DNA of 64,000 bases from Bacillota bacterium. Its GTDB lineage: Bacteria; Bacillota_I; Bacilli_A; RF39; UBA660. Below the pieces are notes generated by a model. That model saw nothing but the letters and a program-made list of their open reading frames with translations, had not been told where the DNA came from and ran no database searches. Shown in pieces: positions 9,232 through 19,281 of the stretch (the first letter of the stretch is position 1; each line of letters opens with the position of its first letter). The stretch lies in NCBI GenBank assembly GCA_015059195.1, contig SVAW01000001.1, positions 1 through 64,000 on the forward strand. Reading direction: 5' to 3'. Position numbers and translations under genes: made by a program.

Positions 9232-10458
9232 ATGAATATATATGAAGAATTAAAATGGCGTGGATTAATTCAAGACATTTCTAGTCCTGAATTAATAGAT
9301 AAACTAAATAATGGAGGACTTACCTTTTATATAGGAACAGACCCAACTGCAGATTCAATGCATATAGGTCATTATTCATCATTTTTAATTTCGAGAAGAT
9401 TAAAAAAAGCAGGACATAATCCAATTCTTTTGGTTGGTGGTGCAACCGGATTAATAGGAGATCCTAAACCAGATTCAGAACGTCCAATGATTTCAAAAGA
9501 GGAAGTAGAACATAATTTTAGAGGCTTAAAAAATCAAGCTGAGAGAATTTTCGGCTTTGAAGTGGTAAATAATTATGATTGGACAAAGGATATCAATGTC
9601 ATTGATTTTTTAAGAGATTATGGGAAATATTTTAATATTAACTATATGCTAGCGAAAGACAAAGTTAAATCAAGGTTAGAAAGTGGTATTACATATGCAG
9701 AGTTCTCTTACATGATTTTACAAGCACTAGATTTCTTATATTTATTTGAAAAGAGAGGGTGCTCACTTCAAGTTGCGGGATCTGATCAATGGGGGAATAT
9801 TACTTCTGGGATAGAACTAATTAGAAAGAAAACTGGTAAAGAAGCATATGGTATGGTTATGCCGTTAGTTGTGGATTCTGCAGGCAAAAAATTTGGTAAA
9901 ACAGAAGGAAATGCTTTATGGTTGGATAAGAATAAGACCTCAAGTTATGAAATGTATCAATATTTAGTTAATTTGGAAGATAAAATGATTGTTGATTATT
10001 TAAAAAAATTAACATTCCTGTCAAAAGACGAAATAGAGAGATTAGAAGCATCAAACAATGAGCATCCAGAACTAAGAGAGGCGCATAAAACCTTGGCTCA
10101 TGAAATTATTACAGATTTGCATGGAGAAGAAGAATATTATAAAGCAGTTCAAATTAGTGAAGCTTTATTTAGTGGTAATGTTAAAAATCTAAGTGTAGAC
10201 GATATATTGGTTGGATTTAAAGATGTACCACACTTTGAAATTGAGAAAGATTATAATATACTAGATTTGTTAGTGGAAAAAGGTATTTGTACTAGCAAAC
10301 GTGAAGCACGTGAGTTTATTTCTAGTGGAGCCATCGCAATAAACGGTGAAAAAGTCGTTGATGAAAACTTTATTGTTAATAAAGCAATTGCTTTAGAGAA
10401 TAGAGTTTTAGTTATTAAACGTGGCAAGAAAAAGAATTATATTGGATTATATAATTAG
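9232..10458 (+). CDS. tyrS: Tyrosyl-tRNA synthetase
   Basis: YIGTDPTADSMHIGHY, AGSDQWGNITSG, KFGKTEGNALWLD, C-terminal S4-like domain. Confidence 0.97.
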   Translation: MNIYEELKWRGLIQDISSPELIDKLNNGGLTFYIGTDPTADSMHIGHYSSFLISRRLKKAGHNPILLVGGATGLIGDPKPDSERPMISKEEVEHNFRGLKNQAERIFGFEVVNNYDWTKDINVIDFLRDYGKYFNINYMLAKDKVKSRLESGITYAEFSYMILQALDFLYLFEKRGCSLQVAGSDQWGNITSGIELIRKKTGKEAYGMVMPLVVDSAGKKFGKTEGNALWLDKNKTSSYEMYQYLVNLEDKMIVDYLKKLTFLSKDEIERLEASNNEHPELREAHKTLAHEIITDLHGEEEYYKAVQISEALFSGNVKNLSVDDILVGFKDVPHFEIEKDYNILDLLVEKGICTSKREAREFISSGAIAINGEKVVDENFIVNKAIALENRVLVIKRGKKKNYIGLYN

Positions 10459-10500
10459 AAAAAAAGCTATTCATTTTAATTTGAATAGCTTTTTTGTTTT
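10459..10500. terminator. Intrinsic terminator
   Basis: AAAAAAGCTATTCA-ttttaatt-TGAATAGCTTTTTTG. Confidence 0.75.
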
Positions 10501-10992
10501 TTAAATTTTTAGCTGTAATTTTTTTTGCGCGGCTTCAATCGGGCTTAAAACCATTGCGTGAGATTTCATAGCTTCTAATTGTTCAATCTCACTATTAATA
10601 CTTATCTTCATAGATAAATTTTTTACGAATAGTTCTTGACTAACATATTTTAAATTACTAGTTTCATGAGCTCTATTTAACTTTGACACAAGTACACCTT
10701 TATCAACGAACATAGTTCTTAGGGTGTTCACTAATGGTATGTATTCTTCGTGTGATACAGGAATAAACATTTTACCTATTAAGTAGTGTGTATCAGAATT
10801 CTCTATTCCTATAAATACAGCTTGAGCTGTACTTGTCATAATAAAAATAGAATACCTATCATCCACATCATAAATCTTATCAACAACCTCATTAAGGCTG
10901 GCAACTTCCTTTTGTAAATTTTTTGATAACATATGTTCCTCCTTTTTGGGCAATGCGTTATCAATATTACTATAATATATACAAATTGTCAA
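10501..10992 (-). CDS. Conserved hypothetical protein
   Basis: Open frame with upstream RBS-like aggagg before MLSKNLQKE (true start may be ~10932). Confidence 0.6.
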   Translation of the reverse strand: MTICIYYSNIDNALPKKEEHMLSKNLQKEVASLNEVVDKIYDVDDRYSIFIMTSTAQAVFIGIENSDTHYLIGKMFIPVSHEEYIPLVNTLRTMFVDKGVLVSKLNRAHETSNLKYVSQELFVKNLSMKISINSEIEQLEAMKSHAMVLSPIEAAQKKLQLKI

Positions 10993-11002
10993 CTAAAAAG
11001 TA

Positions 11003-11036
11003 CAAAAAAACTCTTTTCGATTGAAAAGAGTTAATT
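11003..11036 (-). terminator. Intrinsic terminator of rpsD
   Basis: AACTCTTTTCaatcGAAAAGAGTTTTTTT on minus strand. Confidence 0.75.
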
Positions 11037-11639
11037 TTATCTATTGTAGAATTCAACGATTAATGATTCATTGATATCAGCATTTAATTCGCTACGTTCT
11101 GGTAATCTAACAAAAGTTCCAGCCATATTTTTTTCATCATAAGTAATGAATTCTGCACGTTTTGCAAGAGCTTCTAAAGAAGTTTTAACAATAACTAAAT
11201 CTTTAGAGTTTTCTTTTATTGCAATAACGTCTCCAACTTTACATCTGTATGATGGGATATCAACTTTATTACCATTAACTGTAACATGTCCGTGGTTAAC
11301 TAGTTGTCTAGCAGCTCTTCTTGTAGTAGCAAAACCAATACGATAAACTAAGTTATCTAAACGGCTTTCTAATAATTTTAAGAAGTTTTCGCCATGAACA
11401 CCTTTTAATTTAGAAGCATCTTCAAATGTTTTTCTAAATTGTTTCTCGTTTAAACCATACATAAATCTAACTTTTTGTTTTTCTTGTAATTGAACACCGT
11501 AGTTAGATAATTTTTTACCTCTTTTTTGTCCATGCAATCCTGGAGCATAAGGTTTTCTAGCTAATTCTTTTCCATTTTCTAATGTAGAGAATGCTAGACG
11601 ACGAGATTTTCTATAAGTTGAACCAGTATATCTTGCCAT
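11037..11639 (-). CDS. rpsD: 30S ribosomal protein S4
   Basis: MARYTGSTYRKSRRLAF...KPYAPGLHGQ...ESRLDNLVYR.GFA.TRRAARQLVNHGH; start corrected from ORF-track 11738. Confidence 0.96.
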   Translation of the reverse strand: MARYTGSTYRKSRRLAFSTLENGKELARKPYAPGLHGQKRGKKLSNYGVQLQEKQKVRFMYGLNEKQFRKTFEDASKLKGVHGENFLKLLESRLDNLVYRIGFATTRRAARQLVNHGHVTVNGNKVDIPSYRCKVGDVIAIKENSKDLVIVKTSLEALAKRAEFITYDEKNMAGTFVRLPERSELNADINESLIVEFYNR

Positions 11640-11846
11640 AATTTTTCTCCTTCCTTTTTGCTTTGTCAAAAGCATTAAGGCCAACCTGCCAATACATAGG
11701 GTGTTTATTCTAATCTTTTCGCTATTGCAGCCTCTCATAAAAGTTACTAGAACCCATCTCTGGTAATAAACACGTTATATATTTCAAATTAGCGCTGCTA
11801 ACGCATTTGCATTTACAATTATATTATGTTTTGCCTTTATAGTCAA
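11640..11846 (-). promoter_or_regulatory. rpsD promoter and structured 5' leader (candidate S4 autoregulatory leader)
   Basis: Minus-strand TTGACT-N17-TATAAT (11818-11846) giving ~170 nt leader; long-range pairing GTGTTTATT ... AATAAACAC. Confidence 0.65.
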
Positions 11847-11953
11847 TACTAAAATAAACTTTTTAAACATTAAAAATTAACAAATTTACTAATATAATAA
11901 AAAACAATTCTAAAAAGTCGAAAAATGTGGTATTATTATAATAGCGAGGTGAT

Positions 11954-13678
11954 ATGATGAACTTAACAGTACTATTGATTATGATTTCCATATTTGTAGT
12001 GGCTATTGTTTTAATCATTGTCACTTTGAATTTAATTCAACAAAAGAAAAATAAACAAATAAAAGATATTATAGATAATCTGGAAATAGAAAAAAATAAA
12101 ATTAACAGTACGCCTATCGCGCCTGAACTTGCGAAAATTGAGTCTTTCTTAAAAAACGAAAAATTGGAATCCATGTATAATGACTGGAAAGAGCGACTTG
12201 AAAATATTAAAAACAAACAAATACCCAAACTAACAGATATGTTAATTGAGGCTGATTATTCGCTTTCTCAAATGGATTATCGTAGTGCAATGTATAAAAT
12301 TGCTAAGCTAGAAATGGAAATTTATAAAGTAAGAACTAATTCTGATTTTCTGCTTGGAGAAATAAAAGATATTACCTCTAGTGAGGAACGAAATAGGGCT
12401 ATCATTACTAAATTAAAATCAACTTACCGTGATTTATATCAAAAGTTTATTTCTACTGAAATTGAATTTGGGGAAGTAGCCAAGCCTATTAGTCTTCAAT
12501 TTGAAAATATTTCAAAACGTTTTGAAGTATTTGAAGAAGCGATGGAAAACAATGAATATACAGAAGTAACCCAGATTATTAAATCAATTGATGAAATGCT
12601 AGAACACATGAATGTATTAATAGAAGAAGTACCTCCTATTGTATTAATGGCGACTAACATTTTACCTAAACGTATTAGAGAAATAGAGGATACTTATAAC
12701 GTAATGGTAAAAACAGGATATCCACTAGATTATTTGAATGTGGATTACAACATAGCTGAAGCTAACAAAAAAATAAGTGATGTCTTAGATAGAGCCAATG
12801 TTTTAAACTTAGAAGACAGTTTGTTTGAACTAAAAGTATTGTTGGATTATTTTGATTCATTATTTGGAGATTTCGAAAAAGAAAAAGTAGAAAGACAGAA
12901 TTATGAAGATACCAATCATAAATTCAAAACTAAACTTGATAAGATTAACAATTTAGTTGTCGAAATATTTGAACAATTAAATGAGCTAAAAACTGTTTAT
13001 AAGTTATCGAAAGAAGATATGAATTTATTAAATGAAGTTAGAGATGAGTTAAAAGGGTTAAATGCTGATTATAAAGTATTGATGGATCATACTGGTAATA
13101 ATACTTTCGCATTTTCTAAGCTTACAAAAGAAATTGAAAACTTATTCTTAAGATTGGTAGCAATAGAAGATACTTTAGATAATTCATTAGATGCAATTGG
13201 AAGCATGCGTGAAGATGAAGTAAGAGCTCATCAACAGCTTGAGGAAATTAAGCTGATATTAAAAGATTCTAAAGCTCAAATTAGAGATTATAATTTACCA
13301 GTAATTCCACAATCTTATTTTACAGAGTTAAAAGAAGCTCAAGCTGCTATTAAAGAAATAGTGTATGAACTAGATAAGAAGCCGATAACTATTACGACAT
13401 TAAACACCCGTGTTGATACGGCTCGTGATTTAGTATTAAAACTTTATACTAAAACGCGTGAGATGATGAAAACAGCAATGTTTGCTGAAATGGCTATTGT
13501 TTATGGTAATAGATACCGCAGCGGAGTGGACGATGTAGATAAAAATTTAATGTACTCTGAAATATTGTTTTTTAAGGGCGAATATAAGAAATCTTTAGAG
13601 CTTAGTATTAATACGTTAAATCATATTGAACCAGGCATTTATAATAAATTATTAAAATTATATGGGGATGAAAAGTAG
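11954..13678 (+). CDS. ezrA: Septation ring formation regulator EzrA
   Basis: N-terminal TM plus spectrin-like coiled coil; NRYRSGVDDVDKNL..AE.LFFKGEYKKSLELSI typical C-terminus. Confidence 0.9.
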   Translation: MMNLTVLLIMISIFVVAIVLIIVTLNLIQQKKNKQIKDIIDNLEIEKNKINSTPIAPELAKIESFLKNEKLESMYNDWKERLENIKNKQIPKLTDMLIEADYSLSQMDYRSAMYKIAKLEMEIYKVRTNSDFLLGEIKDITSSEERNRAIITKLKSTYRDLYQKFISTEIEFGEVAKPISLQFENISKRFEVFEEAMENNEYTEVTQIIKSIDEMLEHMNVLIEEVPPIVLMATNILPKRIREIEDTYNVMVKTGYPLDYLNVDYNIAEANKKISDVLDRANVLNLEDSLFELKVLLDYFDSLFGDFEKEKVERQNYEDTNHKFKTKLDKINNLVVEIFEQLNELKTVYKLSKEDMNLLNEVRDELKGLNADYKVLMDHTGNNTFAFSKLTKEIENLFLRLVAIEDTLDNSLDAIGSMREDEVRAHQQLEEIKLILKDSKAQIRDYNLPVIPQSYFTELKEAQAAIKEIVYELDKKPITITTLNTRVDTARDLVLKLYTKTREMMKTAMFAEMAIVYGNRYRSGVDDVDKNLMYSEILFFKGEYKKSLELSINTLNHIEPGIYNKLLKLYGDEK

Positions 13679-13699
13679 TTATTGTAACTGCTTTTTCAG

Positions 13700-13902
13700 T
13701 TGACAATTTGAACAATAAATAATAAAATTAAAATAGACAAGGGAGTAAGATAGTATGGTTAGAGTAATTACAAAAAACAAATTAACAAAAATAACCAGCT
13801 GGGGGGGGGTATTTAAGTAACCATACTATAACTAGAAAAATAAATAAACACGAAAGAATTTTAGAAAATCCATCGTTCTAAAATTTGTTTTCGTGTTTTT
13901 TT
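13700..13902 (+). ncRNA. Conserved leader RNA, copy B (promoter, 12-bp stem with G9 tract, terminator-like hairpin)
   Basis: TTGACA 13700-13705, N17, TAAAAT 13723-13728; stem arms 13750-13761 and 13818-13829; G9 at 13801-13809; terminator hairpin 13847-13902. Confidence 0.75.
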
Positions 13903-14007
13903 GTATGCCTTGTTAAAAAATGTAAAAAGGTATATACGAGTTGTATAAATCAAAGTTAAAATGTATAAAATAAGATATACTAAGCATGAAAATAGGAGGA
14001 AAGAAAG

Positions 14008-14949
14008 ATGAAAAAGAAGGGATTTACATTAATAGAATTATTAGCGGTAATAGTAGTGCTAGCAATAATAGCACTAATAGCAACACCAATAGTAATGAAT
14101 GTAATTAGTAATGCTGAGAAAGGAGCAGCAGAAAGAAGTGCAGATAATTATATTAAAGCAGTAGAAACATTAATTGCGACAAATGCGTTAGATGGAAAAA
14201 AGGTTAAAGATGGGATATATACAATAGATTCAAATGGAAATCTTCAATTTGGTGATGTTGAAGTTAGTGGAACAAAATCAAACGGAGGCAGAATTACAAT
14301 AAAAGATGGGAGAGTTGTTAGAGGAGAGACTACAATCACAATAGGGGACCACGCAGTAAGCTATAAAGATGAAAAAGTTGAAGCAAAAGAATTAGCCAAA
14401 CTACTAGATGTATGTAGCTTAAAATCATCGACTCCAAATGTTGTAGGGGCAGAATATCTATGCAACTTAGGAGATGGAGATAGAACATTCTATGTATTAG
14501 AAGCAGGAACAACAAGTAACCCAGCAACATTAATACTATATGGGAATTATGATACAATGACTTTGGCGTGGTGTGACCAGAATGGAGATAATCCGAAAAA
14601 CAATTCGTGTCATGCAGATGGCTTAGAACTAAAATTAGATGAAATAGCATTAGCTTGGAACAAATTAGGTAGAAGCCAAATAGAAATACCAAGCATGGAG
14701 CAAATTATGGTGGCAGATGGAAGAGGCGAAAATGATTATGAAGGAGGGCAATTACAGCTAAGTAACAAGTTTTTATATCGTGGTTATCCGACAACCGATA
14801 CCACAACACAGGGTTATTGGACATCTACCGGCAGCCCCACTAATGCCTATTATGCACTGCTTTTAAATCGCTATGGTCAAACTGCCTCAAATTATGTATA
14901 TTCAGATGATTTATATGGCATTCGCCCAATTATAGAACTTTCAATTTAA
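14008..14949 (+). CDS. Prepilin/pseudopilin-like protein with hypervariable C-terminal domain (paralogue of 228-1157)
   Basis: MKKKGFTLIELLAVIVVLAIIALIATPIVMNVISNAEKGAAERSADNY shared with copy A; C-terminus YWTSTGSP...YGIRPIIELSI. Confidence 0.8.
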   Translation: MKKKGFTLIELLAVIVVLAIIALIATPIVMNVISNAEKGAAERSADNYIKAVETLIATNALDGKKVKDGIYTIDSNGNLQFGDVEVSGTKSNGGRITIKDGRVVRGETTITIGDHAVSYKDEKVEAKELAKLLDVCSLKSSTPNVVGAEYLCNLGDGDRTFYVLEAGTTSNPATLILYGNYDTMTLAWCDQNGDNPKNNSCHADGLELKLDEIALAWNKLGRSQIEIPSMEQIMVADGRGENDYEGGQLQLSNKFLYRGYPTTDTTTQGYWTSTGSPTNAYYALLLNRYGQTASNYVYSDDLYGIRPIIELSI

Positions 14950-15025
14950 GGTATTAGATACAAAAAGTTTTAGATAATGAACAATAATAAAAGTACATAA
15001 GCTTATGATTTGATATGTATTTCAA

Positions 15026-15059
15026 AACGACATTATAATTGTTAATGTCGTTTTTATAT
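15026..15059 (+). terminator. Intrinsic terminator after prepilin copy B
   Basis: AACGACATTAtaattgtTAATGTCGTTTTT. Confidence 0.7.
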
Positions 15060-15152
15060 TAAGTTGTGTTATAATAAAAAAGGACTGTGTGCTTTGTGAA
15101 CAAACATAGATTTATTGAGAAAACAACTTTTCAATATAAGAGAGGAGCAATT

Positions 15153-16331
15153 ATGGACAAATTAATATTTATAAAATATGGGGAATTAAGCACTAAAAAA
15201 GACAATCGAAAAATGTTTATTAAAATACTTTTAAAAAATATAAAGAACAAATTAGAAGGCTTGTTTTATGAAATAGAATATACAACTTCAAGAATGTATA
15301 TCAAAACAAATGCTCATAATTTAAAGGAAATTATAAACAGATTAACAGAAGTATTTGGAATACACAGTATAGTTATATGTGATAGGGTAAATAATAATAA
15401 AAAAGAAATTGAAAATAAAGTTATTGAAGTAGTAAAAGATTTACAGTTTAACACTTTTAAGGTAGAAACAAAACGTTCTAATAAAAGTTTTCCGATGACT
15501 TCATTAGAATTTAGTAAGTATATTGGTGGAGTAGTTTTAAAAAATGTTGACTGCAGTGTTGATGTGCACAACCCGGATATAATTATTAATATAGAAATAA
15601 GGACAGAGGGAACATTTATTTATACTCAAGAAATAAATGGTTTAGGTGGATATCCAGTAGGTGTTCAAGGTAAGGGAATGCTGATGCTTAGTGGTGGAAT
15701 AGATTCCCCTGTTGCAGGATATCTGGCTTTAAAAAGAGGAGTCGATTTAGAGTGTTTATATTTTGAATCTCCTCCACATACTAGTTTAGAAGCTAAGAAT
15801 AAAGTGATAAAACTTGCCTCTATAGTTAATAAATACTCTGGCAATTTAAAGGTTCATGTAGTTCCATTTACTAGCATTCAAGAAGCAATTTATAAAAATG
15901 TTCCAGATACTTATATTATTACCATTATGAGAAGAATGATGTATCGTATTACGGAAAGATTTAGTAAAAAACGTAATTGTAAGGTAATTGTAAATGGAGA
16001 AAGTATTGGACAAGTAGCAAGTCAAACTTTAACAAGTATGGTTGTTATTAACAATGTTACAAATATGCCTGTAATACGACCAGTTGCGTGTTTGGATAAA
16101 TTGGAAATTATTGATTTATCCTTAAAAATAGGAACTTATGAAACTAGTATTTTACCATTTGAAGATTGTTGTACAATTTTTGTGCCACGGCATCCAGTTA
16201 TTAATCCAGAACTTGATAAATGTATAGAATATGAAAAGCTATTTGATTATGAGGCATTAATTAACGATTGTATTAACAATATTGAAACAATAAACAATTT
16301 AGAAATTAATAATTATAACGATTTGTTATAA
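15153..16331 (+). CDS. thiI: tRNA 4-thiouridine sulfurtransferase ThiI
   Basis: [49 protein letters not shown]; start corrected to MDKLIF. Confidence 0.95.
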   Translation: MDKLIFIKYGELSTKKDNRKMFIKILLKNIKNKLEGLFYEIEYTTSRMYIKTNAHNLKEIINRLTEVFGIHSIVICDRVNNNKKEIENKVIEVVKDLQFNTFKVETKRSNKSFPMTSLEFSKYIGGVVLKNVDCSVDVHNPDIIINIEIRTEGTFIYTQEINGLGGYPVGVQGKGMLMLSGGIDSPVAGYLALKRGVDLECLYFESPPHTSLEAKNKVIKLASIVNKYSGNLKVHVVPFTSIQEAIYKNVPDTYIITIMRRMMYRITERFSKKRNCKVIVNGESIGQVASQTLTSMVVINNVTNMPVIRPVACLDKLEIIDLSLKIGTYETSILPFEDCCTIFVPRHPVINPELDKCIEYEKLFDYEALINDCINNIETINNLEINNYNDLL

Positions 16332-16408
16332 CCCAAAAATTACCATCAAAAAAAATGTATGAAACAGCTTTCTGTACACATTCTATAAGTGTACAGGAGG
16401 TGAGTACA

Positions 16409-16624
16409 GTGAATAACAAAAGTAATACAAATAAATTAGTAGTTCCAGGAGCTAAACAAGCTATCGAAAGAATGAAGTATGAAATCGCTTCAGAATTTGG
16501 TGTTAATTTAGGACCAGATGCTACTTCAAGAGCTAACGGTTCAGTTGGTGGAGAAATCACTAAAAGATTAGTTCAAATGGGTGAACAACACTTAGGAAGT
16601 GCCACTAACTACCAAGGTAAATAA
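16409..16624 (+). CDS. Alpha/beta-type small acid-soluble spore protein
   Basis: [50 protein letters not shown] start with aggagg RBS. Confidence 0.95.
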   Translation: MNNKSNTNKLVVPGAKQAIERMKYEIASEFGVNLGPDATSRANGSVGGEITKRLVQMGEQHLGSATNYQGK

Positions 16625-16722
16625 TAATGAAAATGGACAGTTAATAGGCTGTCTTTTTTTAGTTCTACTTTTAGTCGGTTGATAAAAAGATTAAGCTTCT
16701 ATATAATTAATTTCAGATAGGA

Positions 16723-17640
16723 GTGATTAATGTGCAGTATGATGAAATTGGTAGTTTTATTGCAAAATTAAGAAGAGAAAAAAACTTAACCCAAAAAGAT
16801 TTGGCTTCTAAATTAGGTGTTACAGATAAGGCTGTGTCTAAGTGGGAACGAGGTCTGGGATGTCCTGATGTCTCATTATTAGAAACATTATCCAAGGTTT
16901 TAAATGTGTCTATATTAGAGCTATTAAAGGGTAAAAGAATAGATGTACAAGAATTAAATGAAAATAACGCAAATGAATTTATTATAGAAACAGTTAACTA
17001 TTCTAAAAAAGAGAAAATTAAAAAATATAAAAGAATATTATTAAATATTTTAAGTTGTTTGATAGTAACGATCGTAATTGTTTTAACTTTGGCGAATATT
17101 CTTCAGATGATTTATTTAAATAGAAACATTAGTTATACTTCAAATGACTTTTTAATAGATAAGGTTCATGATGATTTAAAAATATTGGATAAAAATATTA
17201 GTATTATAAAAGATAATCTTGATATTTTTAGTCAGGAAGACTATTTTGCAATTATAAGTAATTTAGAGCAAATATATAATGGTATTTCGAATTCCAAATT
17301 ATTAAAGATTCAGGGAAAATATAATTTGAAGTTGAAAGAATTATATGATTTTAATAAAAATAGTTATAAGCAAGCTTATATAGTTAGGTGTTATGAAATA
17401 TTAAGTAAGTATGATCCTAGGATGACATTAATTTTAGAAATGACAAAACATGATTTTATTAATAAAGCTTATTTAAACAATAATTTATATAATGATTCAA
17501 TAAATATTTATAAGTATGAAATCATTTTTAATGACTCTCTTTTTGATATCGAAAATAATATATATGAATTACTTGCTTTATCTAGTCAATCATTGTTGCT
17601 TAGTCAATATGTAATGGAAGTTGGTGAGATTAATGAATAA
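16723..17640 (+). CDS. XRE-family HTH regulator with C-terminal membrane region
   Basis: IAKLRREKNLTQKDLASKLGVTDKAVSKWERGLGCPDVSLLETLSKVLNVSI then TM. Confidence 0.85.
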   Translation: MINVQYDEIGSFIAKLRREKNLTQKDLASKLGVTDKAVSKWERGLGCPDVSLLETLSKVLNVSILELLKGKRIDVQELNENNANEFIIETVNYSKKEKIKKYKRILLNILSCLIVTIVIVLTLANILQMIYLNRNISYTSNDFLIDKVHDDLKILDKNISIIKDNLDIFSQEDYFAIISNLEQIYNGISNSKLLKIQGKYNLKLKELYDFNKNSYKQAYIVRCYEILSKYDPRMTLILEMTKHDFINKAYLNNNLYNDSINIYKYEIIFNDSLFDIENNIYELLALSSQSLLLSQYVMEVGEINE

Positions 17641-18265
17641 GATATTAAGTATAATTAAAAATTTATTGCTTATATTCATTACCTGTTTATTTTTTGTATT
17701 TGTTTTACAAAATGGAATATTACGTTTTGAAATTTGGTTGTTTATAATAGGATTATTTGATTTAATAATATTAAACATTAAAGATTGTAAAAATAAAATA
17801 TCAGCTGATAATCGATATCAGATATTACAAATTATCACATTCTTGGTGATAATAGTAGTATTGAATCGTTCATTGTTTGATCAGTCTTTAATTATAGATA
17901 TAAGTAATGTAAAAGAGGTAAAATCATTATATTTTTCACAAAACATTAATTTATTTTTAATCCTTTTTGCCTTACTTCATATTTATCATTTTATTGTAAA
18001 CGAAGTAAATAAAAAAATCCACAAATATAGCTTTTCTAGTATTATTTACTTAGTTATAAATATTATATTCTTTCAATATACTCTCGAATTATTTGTAAGT
18101 TATTTAACTAACACAACATTCCCATTATTATTTTTTGCATTAAATACAATATTATTAGTGGTGGAAATTGTAAGTTTAATAAAACATAATGGCGTAAAAA
18201 AGGAATGGCCAATTTACATTTGTTTTTTGTTTAATTTATTCGCATATATCGCTATGTTTATTTAA
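17633..18265 (+). CDS. Multi-pass membrane protein, unknown
   Basis: Overlaps upstream regulator stop; hydrophobic repeats; ATG at 17633. Confidence 0.7.
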   Translation: MNKILSIIKNLLLIFITCLFFVFVLQNGILRFEIWLFIIGLFDLIILNIKDCKNKISADNRYQILQIITFLVIIVVLNRSLFDQSLIIDISNVKEVKSLYFSQNINLFLILFALLHIYHFIVNEVNKKIHKYSFSSIIYLVINIIFFQYTLELFVSYLTNTTFPLLFFALNTILLVVEIVSLIKHNGVKKEWPIYICFLFNLFAYIAMFI

Positions 18266-18330
18266 TTGGAATAAATTGTATACTTAAAATTTGCTATCTT
18301 GGGAATTATAATAATAAAGGTGGTGAAATT

Positions 18331-18522
18331 ATGAACAATAATAAATTAGTAGTTCCAGGAGCTCGTGAAGCTTTAGAACGAATGAAATATGAAATTGCCT
18401 CTGAATTAGGAATCACGCTAGGTGCAGATACAACATCACGTCTTAATGGAACAATTGGTGGAGAGATGACTAGAAGATTAGTTCGTTTAGGAGAACAATA
18501 CTATGGTAGCCAATCACGTTAA
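18331..18522 (+). CDS. Alpha/beta-type small acid-soluble spore protein
   Basis: [48 protein letters not shown]. Confidence 0.95.
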   Translation: MNNNKLVVPGAREALERMKYEIASELGITLGADTTSRLNGTIGGEMTRRLVRLGEQYYGSQSR

Positions 18523-18574
18523 AGAATATATAAAACTAGTCAAATACGGAATGAAATATTACAAAAATGTTGAA

Positions 18575-18613
18575 AAGAAAAAGACTGTTAACTAATTTGT
18601 TAACAGTTTTATA
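18575..18613. terminator. Intrinsic terminator between convergent SASP and clpP
   Basis: GACTGTTAACtaattTGTTAACAGTTTT. Confidence 0.6.
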
Positions 18614-19184
18614 ATATTTTATCAATTATTCCGTAATCAAGAGCTTCATGTGCACTTAAATAATAATCGCGTTCAGTATCTTTTTCAATTTTATCTAAAG
18701 GTTGATTTGTATTTTTTGAAAGCATTTTATTCAGTTTATCTTTAAGTTTTAATATTCTTTCAGCTGCAATTTTAATTTCAGTTGCTTGACCACGGGCTCC
18801 GCCTAAAGGCTGGTGAATCATGACTTCACTGTTAGGTAGACAACAACGTTTTCCTAAAGCTCCAGAACTTAACAGAAATGCTGCCATACTAGCCGCCATT
18901 CCTACACATATTGTTGAAACATTACTTTTGATAAAGTTCATAGTGTCTAATATGGCCATTCCTGCAGTAACAGATCCGCCGGGTGAATTAATATACAAAC
19001 TAATATCGTTGTGATTGATTGAATCTAAATATAGTAACTGCGCTACTACTACATTTGCAACATCATCGGTGATTTCACCGCTAAGTATAATAATGCGATC
19101 TTTTAAAAGTCTAGAGTAAATGTCATATGCGCGTTCATAATTATTATTTTTTTCAATAACTGTAGGTATTAACATGTTTTTCAT
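18609..19184 (-). CDS. clpP: ATP-dependent Clp protease proteolytic subunit
   Basis: [45 protein letters not shown]. Confidence 0.95.
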   Translation of the reverse strand: MKNMLIPTVIEKNNNYERAYDIYSRLLKDRIIILSGEITDDVANVVVAQLLYLDSINHNDISLYINSPGGSVTAGMAILDTMNFIKSNVSTICVGMAASMAAFLLSSGALGKRCCLPNSEVMIHQPLGGARGQATEIKIAAERILKLKDKLNKMLSKNTNQPLDKIEKDTERDYYLSAHEALDYGIIDKIL

Positions 19185-19281
19185 CTCCCAATATTATAAT
19201 AGTAATAATTTTATTAAATTATGCATAAAAATATGTGACAAAAGATATGTAATTTGATAAAATGTATATAGAATAAGAGGG

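Noticed and set aside
14336-14692. Minus-strand 118-aa ORF opposite prepilin copy B
   Set aside because: Antisense shadow ORF with no domain or RBS; corresponds to the conserved sense reading frame.
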